From contig CAIIXF020000003.1 of NCBI GenBank assembly GCA_903813345.2, forward strand, positions 2,632,109 to 2,696,108: a stretch of DNA of 64,000 nt. The letters are read 5' to 3'. The notes beneath the pieces are model-generated. The model made no database searches, had not been told where the DNA came from, and saw nothing but the letters and a program-made list of their open reading frames with translations. Below, piece by piece: positions 36,901-45,734 of the stretch; positions within the stretch are counted from its first letter, which is position 1, and the number at the start of each line of letters is the position of its first letter. Made by a program: the position numbers and the translations under genes. Origin of the DNA: Owenia fusiformis. Its lineage: Eukaryota > Annelida > Polychaeta > Sabellida > Oweniidae.

Positions 36901-37102
36901 TTTGATTGACTCGTTGTAGGTCTATACCCTTGACGGAACTGTTTGGATAGCAGATAAAATGACTGTGTTGACCCGTGAACACCTGTGAGTTAGCGTATGC
37001 GACGATTCCCAGCCTCACAGTGAGAAAAATGTTCAGAGCATAACCGAAGTATGAGAAGAACTCTGGTTTGAGTAGGTCTGTGACGTATGTGATACAATTC
37101 AT
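23962..37102 (-). CDS. Connexin-like four-pass module fused to NB-ARC STAND ATPase and TPR-like tail (predicted 1079 aa)
   Basis: Coding exons, minus strand: 37102-36406, 35781-35665, 34004-32548, 24930-23962; all three introns are GT-AG and the frame is kept. Residues 1-232 form four hydrophobic helices (about 19-41, 79-101, 132-154, 189-211) with two Cys in each outer loop (C51/C69, C164/C180). TM3 to loop 2 (RIIIEFAFIITQ, IYGF, EYTC) resembles connexins. Residues 272-279 are Walker A GPPGSGKT, 356-361 Walker B VFLFED, 380-389 an RNBS-B-like IVIITSNAR, 434-439 a GLPL-like SPLG and 573-575 an MHD-like LHN. The rest of exon 3 and exon 4 is helical and TPR-like. By family knowledge NB-ARC proteins are nucleotide-driven oligomerising switches; I infer a plasma-membrane channel controlled by a cytosolic sensor. 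An LRRC8, pannexin or other large-pore module is the alternative to connexin. Confidence 0.82.
24931..26430. repeat. Intron 3, part 1: AT minisatellite and a MITE arm
   Basis: About 24980-25830 is a degenerate tandem array of about 30-36 bp units (ATATTAATGTGATATTGAAG, TAAATGTAC variants; later units GATGTTAAAGTAAATACTGT). At about 25835-25955 lies a copy of the TTATTGAATGATTTGAAGTG MITE also found at 34593-34733. The remainder to 26430 is AT-rich with nothing recognised. Confidence 0.75.
26431..28455. repeat. Intron 3, part 2: composite repeat, copy A (GAGTAAGTAGCT array plus 475-bp units)
   Basis: It opens with GAACAAGTTCAATTTAAGAC and a GAGTAAGTAGCT minisatellite (about 26505-26660), continues with about three 475-bp tandem units (CAAAACGCCATAACTTC, GAAATTTGGTTTGCAGAT, TTGACCTAGATTTTGACCTA, TAACATGGGGCACCAAATTT), and ends in CTGGGAAGGAGGAAGAAG with AAT repeats. 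It is a near copy of the segment that follows at 28456. Confidence 0.85.
28456..31300. repeat. Intron 3, part 3: composite repeat, copy B, with more 475-bp units
   Basis: The same order as 26431-28455: GAACAAGTTCAATTTAAGAC, GAGTAAGTAGCT array (28525-28700), about five 475-bp units plus a partial one near 30370-30470, and the GGGAAGGAGGAAGATTC end with an AAT microsatellite. The minus-strand open frame over the array (a TYSATYSATY-like repeat) is a consequence of the repeat, not a gene. Confidence 0.85.
31301..31410. repeat. Tandem hairpins TAGACTCCAGATTTTCATCTGG
   Basis: Two copies of AATAGACTCCAGATTTTCATC-TGGAGTCTAAT, each a perfect stem with a four-base loop, separated by AATAATAAAGAAAACTGGCA. 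They cap copy B of the composite repeat and share AGACTCCAGATTT with its opening. Confidence 0.8.
31411..32547. other. Intron 3, part 4: unique sequence and two small repeats
   Basis: About 31885-32110 holds an inverted-type repeat (CTGTATCTAGGGATATATCA, TTTATCCCGCGGGAAATATG, CCTCCCAGTACATAACCCTT) related to 15160-15440. At 32387-32511 lies a copy of the GGCATTAACATG family (AAAATGTCACAACCTGCCAT, TTAAAGACACCAAACACC). Nothing else was recognised. Confidence 0.55.
32548..34004 (-). CDS. Coding exon 3: NB-ARC ATPase, winged helix, start of helical region
   Basis: A 1457-nt exon that begins TGTATTGCAG|GACCCCCAGG and ends ATCAAG|GTACAAAAG. It holds all NB-ARC motifs (Walker A completed by its first two bases, Walker B, RNBS-B-like, GLPL-like) and a winged-helix block with an MHD-like LHN. 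An ORF continues in frame upstream of the acceptor because the intron carries decayed copies of the acceptor and P-loop start. Confidence 0.85.
34005..34160 (-). repeat. Decayed tandem copies of the exon 3 acceptor and P-loop start
   Basis: Upstream of the true acceptor (34004), minus-strand copies begin near 34060 (ACCCCTAGGTTCAGGGAAAA), 34104 (GACTTCCTGAACCTG) and 34155 (GACCTTTTGGTTCAGGAG). Each follows a TTTGCAG- or TTTCAG-like end, spaced about 44-56 bp. The 34060 copy still reads GSGK. Confidence 0.7.
34161..35664. other. Intron 2: MITEs and AT-rich sequence
   Basis: A palindromic MITE at 34593-34733 has arms TTATTGAATGATTTGAAGTG and GCACTTCAAATCATTCAATA around ATACAGGATGTATTCTG inner arms. 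A second hairpin at about 34748-34860 pairs CAATACAGA and GATTGTCCCC blocks. The remainder is AT-rich with no recognised feature. Confidence 0.65.
35665..35781 (-). CDS. Coding exon 2: linker into the NB-ARC domain
   Basis: A 117-nt exon bounded by TATTTGCAG| and ACCG|GTAAGTG. It encodes a 39-residue linker (YIKPVWVRPPDP, FECENVSKLQEKL, NLIALTG) of the kind that precedes a P-loop: a charged helix then a hydrophobic beta strand. The last base starts the first Gly codon of Walker A. Confidence 0.82.
35860..36200. repeat. Intron 1: degenerate tandem repeat
   Basis: Four loose copies of an 80-110 bp unit containing ATTTTTCAGGATTTTTCTCA and TTTTCAAAAGGCTGCA lie between exon 1 and exon 2. Confidence 0.55.
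36406..37102 (-). CDS. Coding exon 1: four-transmembrane connexin-like module
   Basis: Start codon at 37102-37100, with an in-frame TGA nine bases before it. The exon probably begins at 37131 after a TTTTCTATTTGCAG acceptor, so a further leader exon lies upstream. It encodes residues 1-232 plus one base of the next codon and ends GGAAG|GTATTT. The first outer loop has FICYPNSS and QRCHDKFF, including a potential N-glycosylation site at N54. The cytoplasmic loop is short (about 102-131). A different weak frame continues past the donor for 25 codons; this is intron. Confidence 0.85.
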
Positions 37103-37131
37103 GATGCATCACCTACATGTAGCATCACAAT
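37099..37131 (-). promoter_or_regulatory. Leader with a short upstream ORF overlapping the main start
   Basis: If the exon begins at 37131, the leader holds an ATG at 37125 opening an eight-codon frame whose TGA (37101-37099) overlaps the main ATG as ATGA. Two further out-of-frame ATGs lie in between. Such an arrangement often lowers or conditions translation of the main frame; this is inferred, not shown. Confidence 0.45.
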
Positions 37132-38952
37132 CTGCAAATAGAAAAAAAATTAAACAATCAAAAACATTGTAATATTATTGTAACCTCTCTAATGAGTGCA
37201 TAGTGCGGTTTGCAAATTTAAACGTGAAAGGGTAGGATATTGAGAGATTCCAATAAGCGCACATACAAAAAATTTAGAAAAACGGACCTGTGTGCTCATT
37301 AGAGAGAATACGGTATGTTAATTTTGTTAATACATTTATTTCAATGTTAGCAGTGTTGTATCAGATTGTATTTGACATAATGTACACATATTTAGTTTAT
37401 CTATGAGTCTATTAATGGCAAGTGTCAAAGTCAAGTGTCACTTATAAATATTTTGTTGACAATGTTCTTCATCATACATAAAATATCAAGAAGGTTGATG
37501 CTATCAAAAATGGTACTCCCAACTTAATGTTGGTGTTCTATTTACCCCCTCCCCCAAGCCCCCCCCCCCAAGCCCTCTATCATCATTACATGGTTTGAAT
37601 AATGGAACCAAGCAAATAGGCTGTACGTTGGATTATATATTATCTTTAAATAATAATTTCTACACCTTTGCTTGAGTACAAGTCAGTGTATATTGTTTGG
37701 GAAATTGGGATGCTGGGGTTTGATTCCTCATAACCACTAGTTAGTACTTGTTCCAATCTATCTATTTTTTAATATACACATAATCGATTCTTAATCTCAT
37801 TGGCACTATGCTTGTATATTTAGATCAATTGCATCAAATTATTTGATGATAAGTACTATATATTGGTTTTGTTTATCAGTTTTACTCATGTAACTAAAGT
37901 ACTCTAAAGTCAAGCAGCGTTATCAACGAGGCATTTTTATGAGAGAAATGATAGTGCATTTTGCTTATTATAGGACTTATCTCTCTCGATGCTAAATATG
38001 GACTTGGGCAATTAAAAATACCTCTGTTAACAGTGATACCTAAGAATTTATATGCTATTTAAGCCAAATTTAGAAACAAGATAATCCAGTGAATATGTCA
38101 CTAGAAAGACATGAAGGCTACATCATGTGTTGACATTTAAACTGATCTACTATGAAAATACCACAGAAAAAGACAATGCATTCATGCTAGTTTTGTTGTT
38201 GGTTAGGTAACATGTTAGTGACGTCACTAATATAGAATCACCTTTGTGTGATTTGGAGGTATTGAATCGCTGGTTAAGTAATAAAATTCAATGGTAAAGA
38301 GGCTTTTACAAGTCGTTCAATGGGGGAGTTAAGGCTGCCAAACTTATGGAGGGGAGTGTACAGCACATTTTTTAGGCTAGCCTCCAAATTATCAATAAAT
38401 GTACCCCTTCACCTAAGATTCTCCGAAGGGCTATGAAAAGGATCTTGTTTATTCTAGATACAGCACATCTTGACGCAGTTTATCGTGAATGCAGGAACAT
38501 CAGCCCGGGGACATCACAGAATACACTTCCAAATCTATTGACAATTAGATTTCAACGCTATTTTTTAGAATTTTTCACTTGACAAGATATTTTTTCATAA
38601 TTTTTTGCAAAAACGTCTTCCTAAAAAATCCTTCATTTGAACCAACGTTTTTTATCCTAGCCTCCGATCCATCAATAAATGTGACCCCCACACCTTTATC
38701 CCCGAAGGCCTTTTCTATACATCAAAATCTTTACTAAATGGACATTGTGATTTATAGAGGACAGAATGGTAAAAATAACAGGAGGACTTTCCCAATATAT
38801 TCAAACTTCAGATTGAATTAATTTCAGCGAAAATAATTAGACTAGCCAGCATAATCGTAAAATTTGCACTGAAAGAGAGAGATTTGGGACTTCTGCTTTG
38901 GTAAGTAGATGGGTGAATATGTGGTGAAACTCAATAAGGAAAAAGTCCAAAG
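37132..38952. other. Upstream flank of the connexin-like/NB-ARC gene
   Basis: The leader exon and promoter were not located. A C-run patch lies at about 37549-37575. At 38296-38360 is a single arm of the CACTCCCCTCCATAAGTTTG MITE seen complete at 59542-60365, ending GGGGAGTG then TA. Otherwise AT-rich. Confidence 0.45.
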
Positions 38953-38958
38953 GGGTCT

Positions 38959-39284
38959 CCGGCCTGTCAACTTGGGAACACCTAACATGAGTGACTTGGA
39001 AATGTTGAACACCTCCGAAAATTTTCGAACGGAATGCGTGACATATACATAATTCGCGTGAAAAGTCAGAACGAAATGCGTACATTTTTTTCCGGCGTTC
39101 GTATTTTTGCTGTGTAGTCGATCTTTTTTAGAAATTTTTCTGCAGAAATATTTTTGCTTGACAATTATCAGGTAAAATGCGTATTTGCGTGACATTTTCT
39201 GTCACGCAAAAATAACTGGCGTGACTTCAAATTCTTCAGCAAATGCGTGACAAATACGCAAAATGCGGGACAGTTGACAGGCCT
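38959..39284. mobile_element. MITE with GCCTGTCAACT ends and 6-bp target duplication
   Basis: Ends GGCCTGTCAACTT and AGTTGACAGGCC are flanked by GGGTCT on both sides (38953-38958, 39285-39290). The interior has GAATGCGTGACATATAC and AAAATGTCACGC-type blocks shared with 44181-44706 and 56395-56990. It has no coding content. Confidence 0.72.
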
Positions 39285-39443
39285 GGGTCTTGATTATGCT
39301 ATCCTATGGCATAAAACCTCTTTCAGGCTCACTTGCAAAATAAGCTATCAAAATGAAATAAATAAAACTTAAGGCTCTTAAGCCAAATGGGTTATTAAAA
39401 TGCTAAAGAGCCTTTAAAATTTAAGGCCCTTAAGCCACGGCCT

Positions 39444-39797
39444 CTGGAAAATACCATTTTGGTAAAAAATTGCTATACCGGCACATGTTATTTTCTGGTG
39501 CAAAATAAGGTATGAAGGCATGTGTCAATTTTCTTGCGTTTTTCAGGAAAGTATCATTACAGTGTGTTCTTTTAGAATATCTGGTAGGAGTTCAATGGTA
39601 ACTCCAGGAAATTCTGATATTTCACACTTTCATTTTTCCAAATTCTTCTCAAAGTTTCCAGACAACACAGGAGCTACCATTGACCTGTTTCCAGGTTTAC
39701 TAAAAGTAGACAGTGTAATGATACTTTCCTGCAAGGAAATACACACAATGCTTTCATACTTAATTATGTACCAGAAAATAACATGTGCAGGTATATA
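39444..39797. mobile_element. Palindromic MITE B, copy 1 (uninterrupted)
   Basis: Inverted ends TTTTGGTAAAAAATTGCTAT, then CACATGTTATTTTCTGGT, reversed as ACCAGAAAATAACATGTGCA. The interior has two facing CAGGAAAGTATCATTACA blocks. It contains the intact TATGAAGGCATGTGT site (39511 on) into which a mariner has jumped in copy 2. Confidence 0.7.
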
Positions 39798-40079
39798 GTG
39801 CTGGTATATATTAATTGATAAGTCGTTTAATTGGCATATTTTCTTGAATTTTAACATTTAATGTCCCAAACTCCCACAAACTGCAGAAAAGTATACGCCA
39901 TAAATCATATTTACCAAAATGAGTGTCTCCAAGGCTTCACACCAGTGTATACATAGTGCACTTGTCACGAGTTTGAGCTGAAATTTCGCCAAAATGAAGT
40001 AGGCTAAGGGTAGTCTCTGCCAGGTTTGTTTATTGTGGTAAGCTTGTAAGTGCTCAGAAGAAAATAATTCATGTGCGCA

Positions 40080-40232
40080 AAATAATCAAATAATCTGATT
40101 GGTTTAAACTTTGCTGCACATGCGCACAATGTGTACCATGTTTTTCAAGTGATTTCGTTTCATTTCATGGAGTTTGTGCTTCAGTGTAACTTCCGCAAAA
40201 ATGGCGGACCATGGACAGAATTAACAGGTAAA
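40080..40232. promoter_or_regulatory. Promoter-like cluster with CCAAT, NRF1-like, ETS-like and YY1-like motifs
   Basis: CTGATTGGTTTAAAC (reverse CCAAT), GCACATGCGCACAATG (NRF1-like), ACTTCCG (ETS-like) and AAAATGGCGGACC (YY1-like) occur within 110 bp, followed by a donor-like AACAG|GTAAAATC. On the plus strand no gene follows. On the minus strand the nearest gene is the connexin-like/NB-ARC gene, 3 kb away, so it may be its distal promoter. Assignment is uncertain. Confidence 0.35.
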
Positions 40233-40458
40233 ATCACTTCAAAATTTCAAGAGAACTTTTTACCTATAACATGGGCTTTCAACTAGATAGCAAAACTTTT
40301 GTTTTATTTGTGCATTCTATCTATCAGATTAAGAGTCTCAGGGGTATGTAGGCAAATTTATTTTGGTAGGAGCACTCTGTTTAGTTTGAAAACGCACCCT
40401 TTATTATTATATATCAGCACTGTAGCAATATTTTACCAAAATGTTACTTTCCAGCTGA

Positions 40459-41856
40459 ACCTAGCTGGAAAGTAACATTTTGGTAAAAAATTGCTATACC
40501 TGCACATGTTATTTTCTGGTACATAATTAAGTACAGGGTGACCGGAAAAAAAGGAGACCATTGAAATAGGCAATATCTCCTAAAATAGACTAGTGACATC
40601 AATGAAATTTTGCATACATCAGGACAGTTCTATGGAAATTTGTTCCTGAAAGTGTCAATACAAGCAGTCAACTGGTTCAGGAGCTATGATCATTTACATA
40701 ACATGCTCCAAATAGGCGCAATTGAGACCAACGCAGAGCTGGATACATTTGGCAAATACCCTTACATATTCCGACCTTGTTATGGCATTACATTTAGCAT
40801 TTATTGCCACCTTTAGGTCAGCAATTGTCTCAGGATTGTTTTGGTACACATTGTCTTTCAAATTGCCCCACAAAAAGAAATCAGGTGGATTCAAATTTGA
40901 GGTGTATGGAGACGAAGCTTATCTGACCTATGGCTTCTGACTCAGTGGTCCCACTCAGTTACAGTATCATCCTAAGGAGGTTTTGGGCAGCCCTTGGTTT
41001 TCATATGGGATTTAATTGTGCCATATAGTGGTTTTAGTAACATGGCACTATGCCCAATACCTAAAGTGACTCTTAAGATTTGGTAAATCAGCACTTTGGC
41101 AACAGGATGATGAACCACATGTCAGATAACCCTTCATTGCCATTACAGCCTAGACTTGAATCCTGCTGATTTCTTTTTGTATGGATATTTGAAAGACAAT
41201 CTATACCAAAACAATCCTCAGACTATTGTTGACCTTAAGAAGGCAATCACTGCTATATGTAATGCCATAATAATGCCATAGAGGGCAGAACATGTAAGGG
41301 TAGTTTGCCATATGAATCCAACTCTGCGTTGGTCTCAATTGTGCCTATTTGGAGCATGTTATGTAAATGATCATAGCTCCTGAACCAGTTGAATGCTTGT
41401 ATTGAAACCTTCAGTAACAAATTTCCATATAACTGTTCCAGTGTATGCAAAATTTCATTGATGGCACTTGTCTAGTTTAGGAGAAATTGATTACTTCAAT
41501 GGTCTCCTTTTTTTCCGGTCACCCTGTATGAAGGCATGTGTGTATTTCCTTGCTTTTTTCAGGAAAGTATCATTACACTGTCTACTTTTAGTAAACCTGG
41601 AAACAGGTCAATGGTAGCTCCTGTGTTGTCTGGAAACTTTGAAAGAAAATTTGGAAAAACAGGAAGTGTGAAATATCAGAATTCCCTGGAGTTCCCTTTG
41701 AACGCCTACCAGATATTCTAAAAGAAGACAATGTAATGATACTTTCCTGAAAAAAGCAAGGAAATTGATACATGCCTTCATACTTTATTTTGTACCAGAA
41801 AATAACATGTGCAGGTAGATCTATAGCAATTTTTTACCAAAATGTTACTTTCCAGC
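40459..41856. mobile_element. Palindromic MITE B, copy 2, interrupted by a mariner-type element
   Basis: Left part 40459-40533 (GCTGGAAAGTAACATTTTGG, TAAAAAATTGCTATACCTGC) and right part 41527-41856 together match copy 1 at 39444-39797. An extra reversed end lies at about 40425-40455. The inserted element at 40534-41526 accounts for the length difference. Confidence 0.7.
40534..41526. mobile_element. Foldback mariner-type element with two opposed transposase 3' ends
   Basis: Inverted ends CAGGGTGACCGGAAAAAAAG are flanked by TA (40532-40533, 41527-41528). The minus-strand frame at 40694-40894 reads NPPDFFLWGNLKDNVYQNNP, the third-catalytic-Asp region of mariner transposases. On the plus strand near 41160-41265 a related copy reads DFFLYGYLKDNLYQNNP. 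The two halves face each other, so neither is a full transposase, and the element is non-autonomous. Confidence 0.85.
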
Positions 41857-42681
41857 TGTACCTTAAATTTCACTGTAGCCTGGGCCTCTTGTCGGACAAT
41901 ATATTGCGACCTGAAAATGTACAGTTCCAACAAACTCGTAGTTATCCCTCTCACTTATGTTTTATTGTACATTTATAATTGTTAACTTATTGTTGTTGCT
42001 TCCGCATTCCATCCCTCTTGCAGAAAAATTTCAACAACCTCCGCATCGACCTACTCAAATTTTGCATGAACTTGAATTGATAAATAATTATCCTAAACAA
42101 TATTTCTAAGAGTAGAGCAACATAAAAATAACGAAATATACTCACCAGATACAGTTAACAAAGTGTTTATCCGGAGAGAATGTTTAAAGTTTTTACAGGC
42201 ATTACTTTTGCCAGGTGGCGCTGCTAATGGAATTCGTCAATTATACGAACGCCTAAGTTTTAAAGTGAAACTTCGTTCGCATTTTGATGTATTACATTTA
42301 CAATTCATGCACGGTAAAGACTCGTCGTCCCATTTACCAGAAAGTTCACTCCCGTCCTTGATTATATTTTAGAAACTCTAGTTTTTACCTCGTATCCATT
42401 TATCTTTGTTATTTTTTCAAGAAATTTCTTTCCCACACTTTATCTAGTCTGTAGAGGCTATAGTCCAATAGACTGAATTTCCCATATCCAAAAATTAGTA
42501 CAGAAAATCAGACATCGACTTATCTCCTAATTGCCACTTTTTACTGTGATTACTTATCATCACCAACAAAAATGAAAGTTATACTTTGCTTCTCAGTACT
42601 GTTCACTATAAGGGCCAGCAGTTCGCCATATAGCGTATTGTATTAGAGCATATCATCGGCAGCATCCAAGCTGGATGGCCT
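41857..42681. other. Spacer without recognised features
   Basis: No gene or repeat family was recognised. A 69-codon plus-strand frame at 42163 has no supporting features. Confidence 0.35.
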
Positions 42682-42685
42682 TTAA

Positions 42686-43287
42686 AGGAATATTCCTTGT
42701 CAGACCCTTTCTCTCTTGATATGGTAGCTATAATCATATATATATAGTTTCCATATTTAGCAAAACATGGGAAAATGTTATATTATGGTCAATATTGATC
42801 ATTTAAAAACATAGTGCTTATTTCCAGTGAGCTGCCATCTCAGGATTTCTTGCAGGAAGTGATGTCATCAACTCTCAACTTCTATAACCTTGCCCATAAC
42901 AGTATAGGAGAGTAGCACAAAATCACTTCTAGACAAGTGATCATTACTTTCTGTGCAAAAATATTTTCAGGACTTGTCAACTTAGAATAAAAGAAGAGAT
43001 TTTCAGAAGGATTAAATAAGATACAAAGTTGAAAAAGAATATTTAGCTGGTTTTGTAATTCTTAATAGCTCCTCACCTAATGCTATATGCAAAGTTGAGA
43101 GTCGATGACATCACTTCCTGTGTGAAATTTTAAAAGATGTCAGCTTACTGGAATTGAGCATCACATTTCTAAGTGATCAAATTTGACCATATCAAAACAT
43201 TTTTGCGTGCTTTGCTAAACATGGCAAGCATATATATGGTTTTTAGTACCACATGAGGAAAGAGATGGTTTGGCAAGGAATATTCCT
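42686..43287. mobile_element. piggyBac-type MITE flanked by TTAA
   Basis: Ends AGGAATATTCCT are flanked by TTAA (42682-42685, 43288-43291), the target site of the piggyBac class. The arms remain complementary inward: GAGAGTCGATGACATCACTT on the right against AAGTGATGTCATCAACTCTC on the left, and the ATATATATGGTT and TTTGCTAAACATGG blocks. No coding content. Confidence 0.75.
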
Positions 43288-43291
43288 TTAA

Positions 43292-44174
43292 GGTTATACT
43301 AATGTCACCGTACATAAATTACATGTACCTGTGTCCCTGATACTGGATAAATTTAGAAAAGAATACCTTACATGAGACTAAATTCTATCCAAGTAACTTT
43401 ATTCACATTTTGCCAGTTTAAATACGCAAAAAAAGGGAAGACTTTGAATAGGAAAAAGGTCTGGGAGAAATTCATACTACGACGCACTAAAATAATCTGA
43501 TCTTATCACTCTGTGTTTTGGTTCTGCATTTGTTAATGAATGTATTCTACTTAATTCATGTTTAGAACTCATGATGAGCTTTAATGCAGGGGTTTCATAC
43601 ATAAGTTCTTACTATAACTCTTTTTTGAACAAATGCGTAACTAGTTTCTTATTTAATTAACTAGTTTCTTATTTAAAAAATTAACGATAATTTCAAAATT
43701 ATATGATTAGGTCACACACCCTGATATGTGCCACATACAGTACTGTCAACCCCCAAAGATTTTCTCGCGGGACAGATTAGACCCAGTGCCAAAAATTCGC
43801 GGGATTTTGCGGGACATTCTATGACGCGGTATCGCCGCCAGAACCGCGCGAATGATCGCGCGACTATTTCATTAGTCGCGCGACAATATTACAGTTGGGC
43901 GATCATAATCAACCAATAGAAAGTGATAATTTATTCGCGCGATTGTTTCTCAAGTCTCAACTTCGCCCGACTTAAATTACCCATTGAAAACCATGTTTTC
44001 AAAAGAATGCCACCATTTTGATTAGAAGTCCGAAATATTCGATTCAACCACTAAATCTTCTTATTCGTTGATCTTATTGCTGCTAGGGATGCCGAATTGA
44101 GCAGTTTATTAGAGGAGTTCAGCGAACAGTTCATGATGCAGCTAGAACCGTTGAAAACGGCAGTTTTGAGATAA
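43292..44174. other. Spacer with a GC-rich patch
   Basis: AT-rich apart from 43735-43990, where a GCGCGAATGATCGCGCGACT block and CGCGGTATCGCCGCCAGAAC are repeated in reverse orientation at 56690-56960. No gene recognised. Confidence 0.45.
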
Positions 44175-44180
44175 ATAATG

Positions 44181-44459
44181 CAGGCCTGTCAACTGTCCCG
44201 CAATTTGCGTATTTGTCACGCATTTGCTGAAGAATTTGAAGTCACGCCAGTTTTTTTTGCGTGACAGAAAATGTCACGCAAATACGCATTTTACCTGGTA
44301 ATTGTCACGCCAAAATATTTCTGTAGAATTTTTTTCGAAATATGTTTATGATACGGTAAAAATACGAACGTCGGAAAAAAAACCGAACGCAATTTGATCG
44401 GATTTGTCACGCGAATCCCGTACATGTCACGCATGTTCATTGGAAATTTCGTACCTACC

Positions 44460-44509
<50 letters not shown>

Positions 44510-44706
44510 TTGACGACACCGCGAGCGTAGCGAGCGCGAAAAATTTGAGGTGATCAAAGTTTGGCAAAGGTGCTCAAACTTTGGCCAAAGGTGTTTAAAA
44601 GTTGGCCAAAGGTGTTCAAAATTTGGACAAAAGTGTTCAGATTTGGACTTAGGTGTCCAACATTTTGAAGTCACTCATATTAGGTGGTCCCAAGTTGACA
44701 GCCCTG
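44181..44706. mobile_element. MITE with CAGGCCTGTCAACT ends, containing a 48-base C run
   Basis: Ends CAGGCCTGTCAACTG and AAGTTGACAGCCCTG are flanked by ATAATG on both sides (44175-44180, 44707-44712), a 6-bp duplication as in the 38959 copy. The left half carries AAAATGTCACGCAAATACGC. A pure C run spans 44461-44508, followed by a degenerate GCTCAAACTTTGGCCAAAGG tandem. The glycine-rich frame read from the C run is an artefact. Confidence 0.75.
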
Positions 44707-44859
44707 ATAATGGTATTTACAAATCTGCCTATTCATAGTACCCATCACAAAATCTTTACCTAAATACGTAGTTAACCAATATTCATTAGTCGTGTTATTT
44801 GGTTTTGACTTACTTCATTTCACGCCCGGTGATCGTGAAAATGGGACGGAGGGGGGGGG

Positions 44860-45680
44860 GGAGCAGGCAATTTCCGCTAGAAAATTCAACAAATCTGGTA
44901 AAATTATTTTTTCAAGACAGAGTTTACGATTGAATTGCAAATTGAATAAGCGCACGGTATGATAAAATATGTTAGGTATTCTAGGATTATTTTTCAACCG
45001 ATACTCTTTTAAGATATAAGATCTATTAAAAAAGGCGCAACGCAACCAACGTGCAAAAGTCAAAGTTTTTGCTATAAATCAAGCAACAATGGACTACACG
45101 ACCTGTAATAAATACTTGTAAGTGATGTTATCATAACTAAATTAATGTCTTTGCTGAATTTATAAAATAAGTTTCCATACGTAAAATAAAAAATAATCGA
45201 AAATAATTAAAATGGGACGGAGGGGGGGGGAGGGGACGGAGGGGGGGGGAGTAATAATTCTATAAAGTGAAACAACTTCACACGAATTCTTGTATTTGAA
45301 AAATGAACTCATTAACTTAGTAAGAAACTGGATGATATACCCCTGGAGACTGAAAAATGGGGACATTCGGAGTAAAAGGACTTAAAGTCGCGAAACATCT
45401 CTAATCATGTCTTATATACATATTGCTCCCCCCCCCCCTCCGTCCCCTCGCCCCCTCCGTCCCAAATTCATTTTTTTCGATTATTTTTTATTTCACATAT
45501 GGAAACTTATTTTATAAATTCAGCAATGACATTAATTTAGTTATGATAACATCACTTACAAGTATTTATTACAGGTCGTCCAGACCATTGTTGCTTGATT
45601 TATAGCAAAAACGTTGATTTGTGCCTGTTGATGGCCTTGCGCCTTCTTTAATAGATCTCATACCTTAGATGCGTATCGTT
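44860..45680. repeat. Large inverted repeat with G/C-run loop
   Basis: About 44990-45205 (ACAATGGACTACACGACCTG, TAATAAATACTTGTAAGTGA, TGTTATCATAACTAAATTAA, AATGGGACGGAGGGG) is matched in reverse by about 45460-45680. Extra GGGACGGAGGGGGGGG blocks lie at 44850, 45213 and 45235, and CCCCCTCCGTCCCC at 45428. A relative of one arm lies at 61310-61420. No coding content. Confidence 0.75.
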
Positions 45681-45734
45681 TCAGAAAAAATCCCAGAAAA
45701 CCTAACATATTCTACCATACCGTGCGCCTATCCA

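Noticed and set aside
44291-44674. 127-codon minus-strand frame with a polyglycine run
   Set aside because: The glycines are the 48-base C run inside a MITE; the rest is noncoding repeat.
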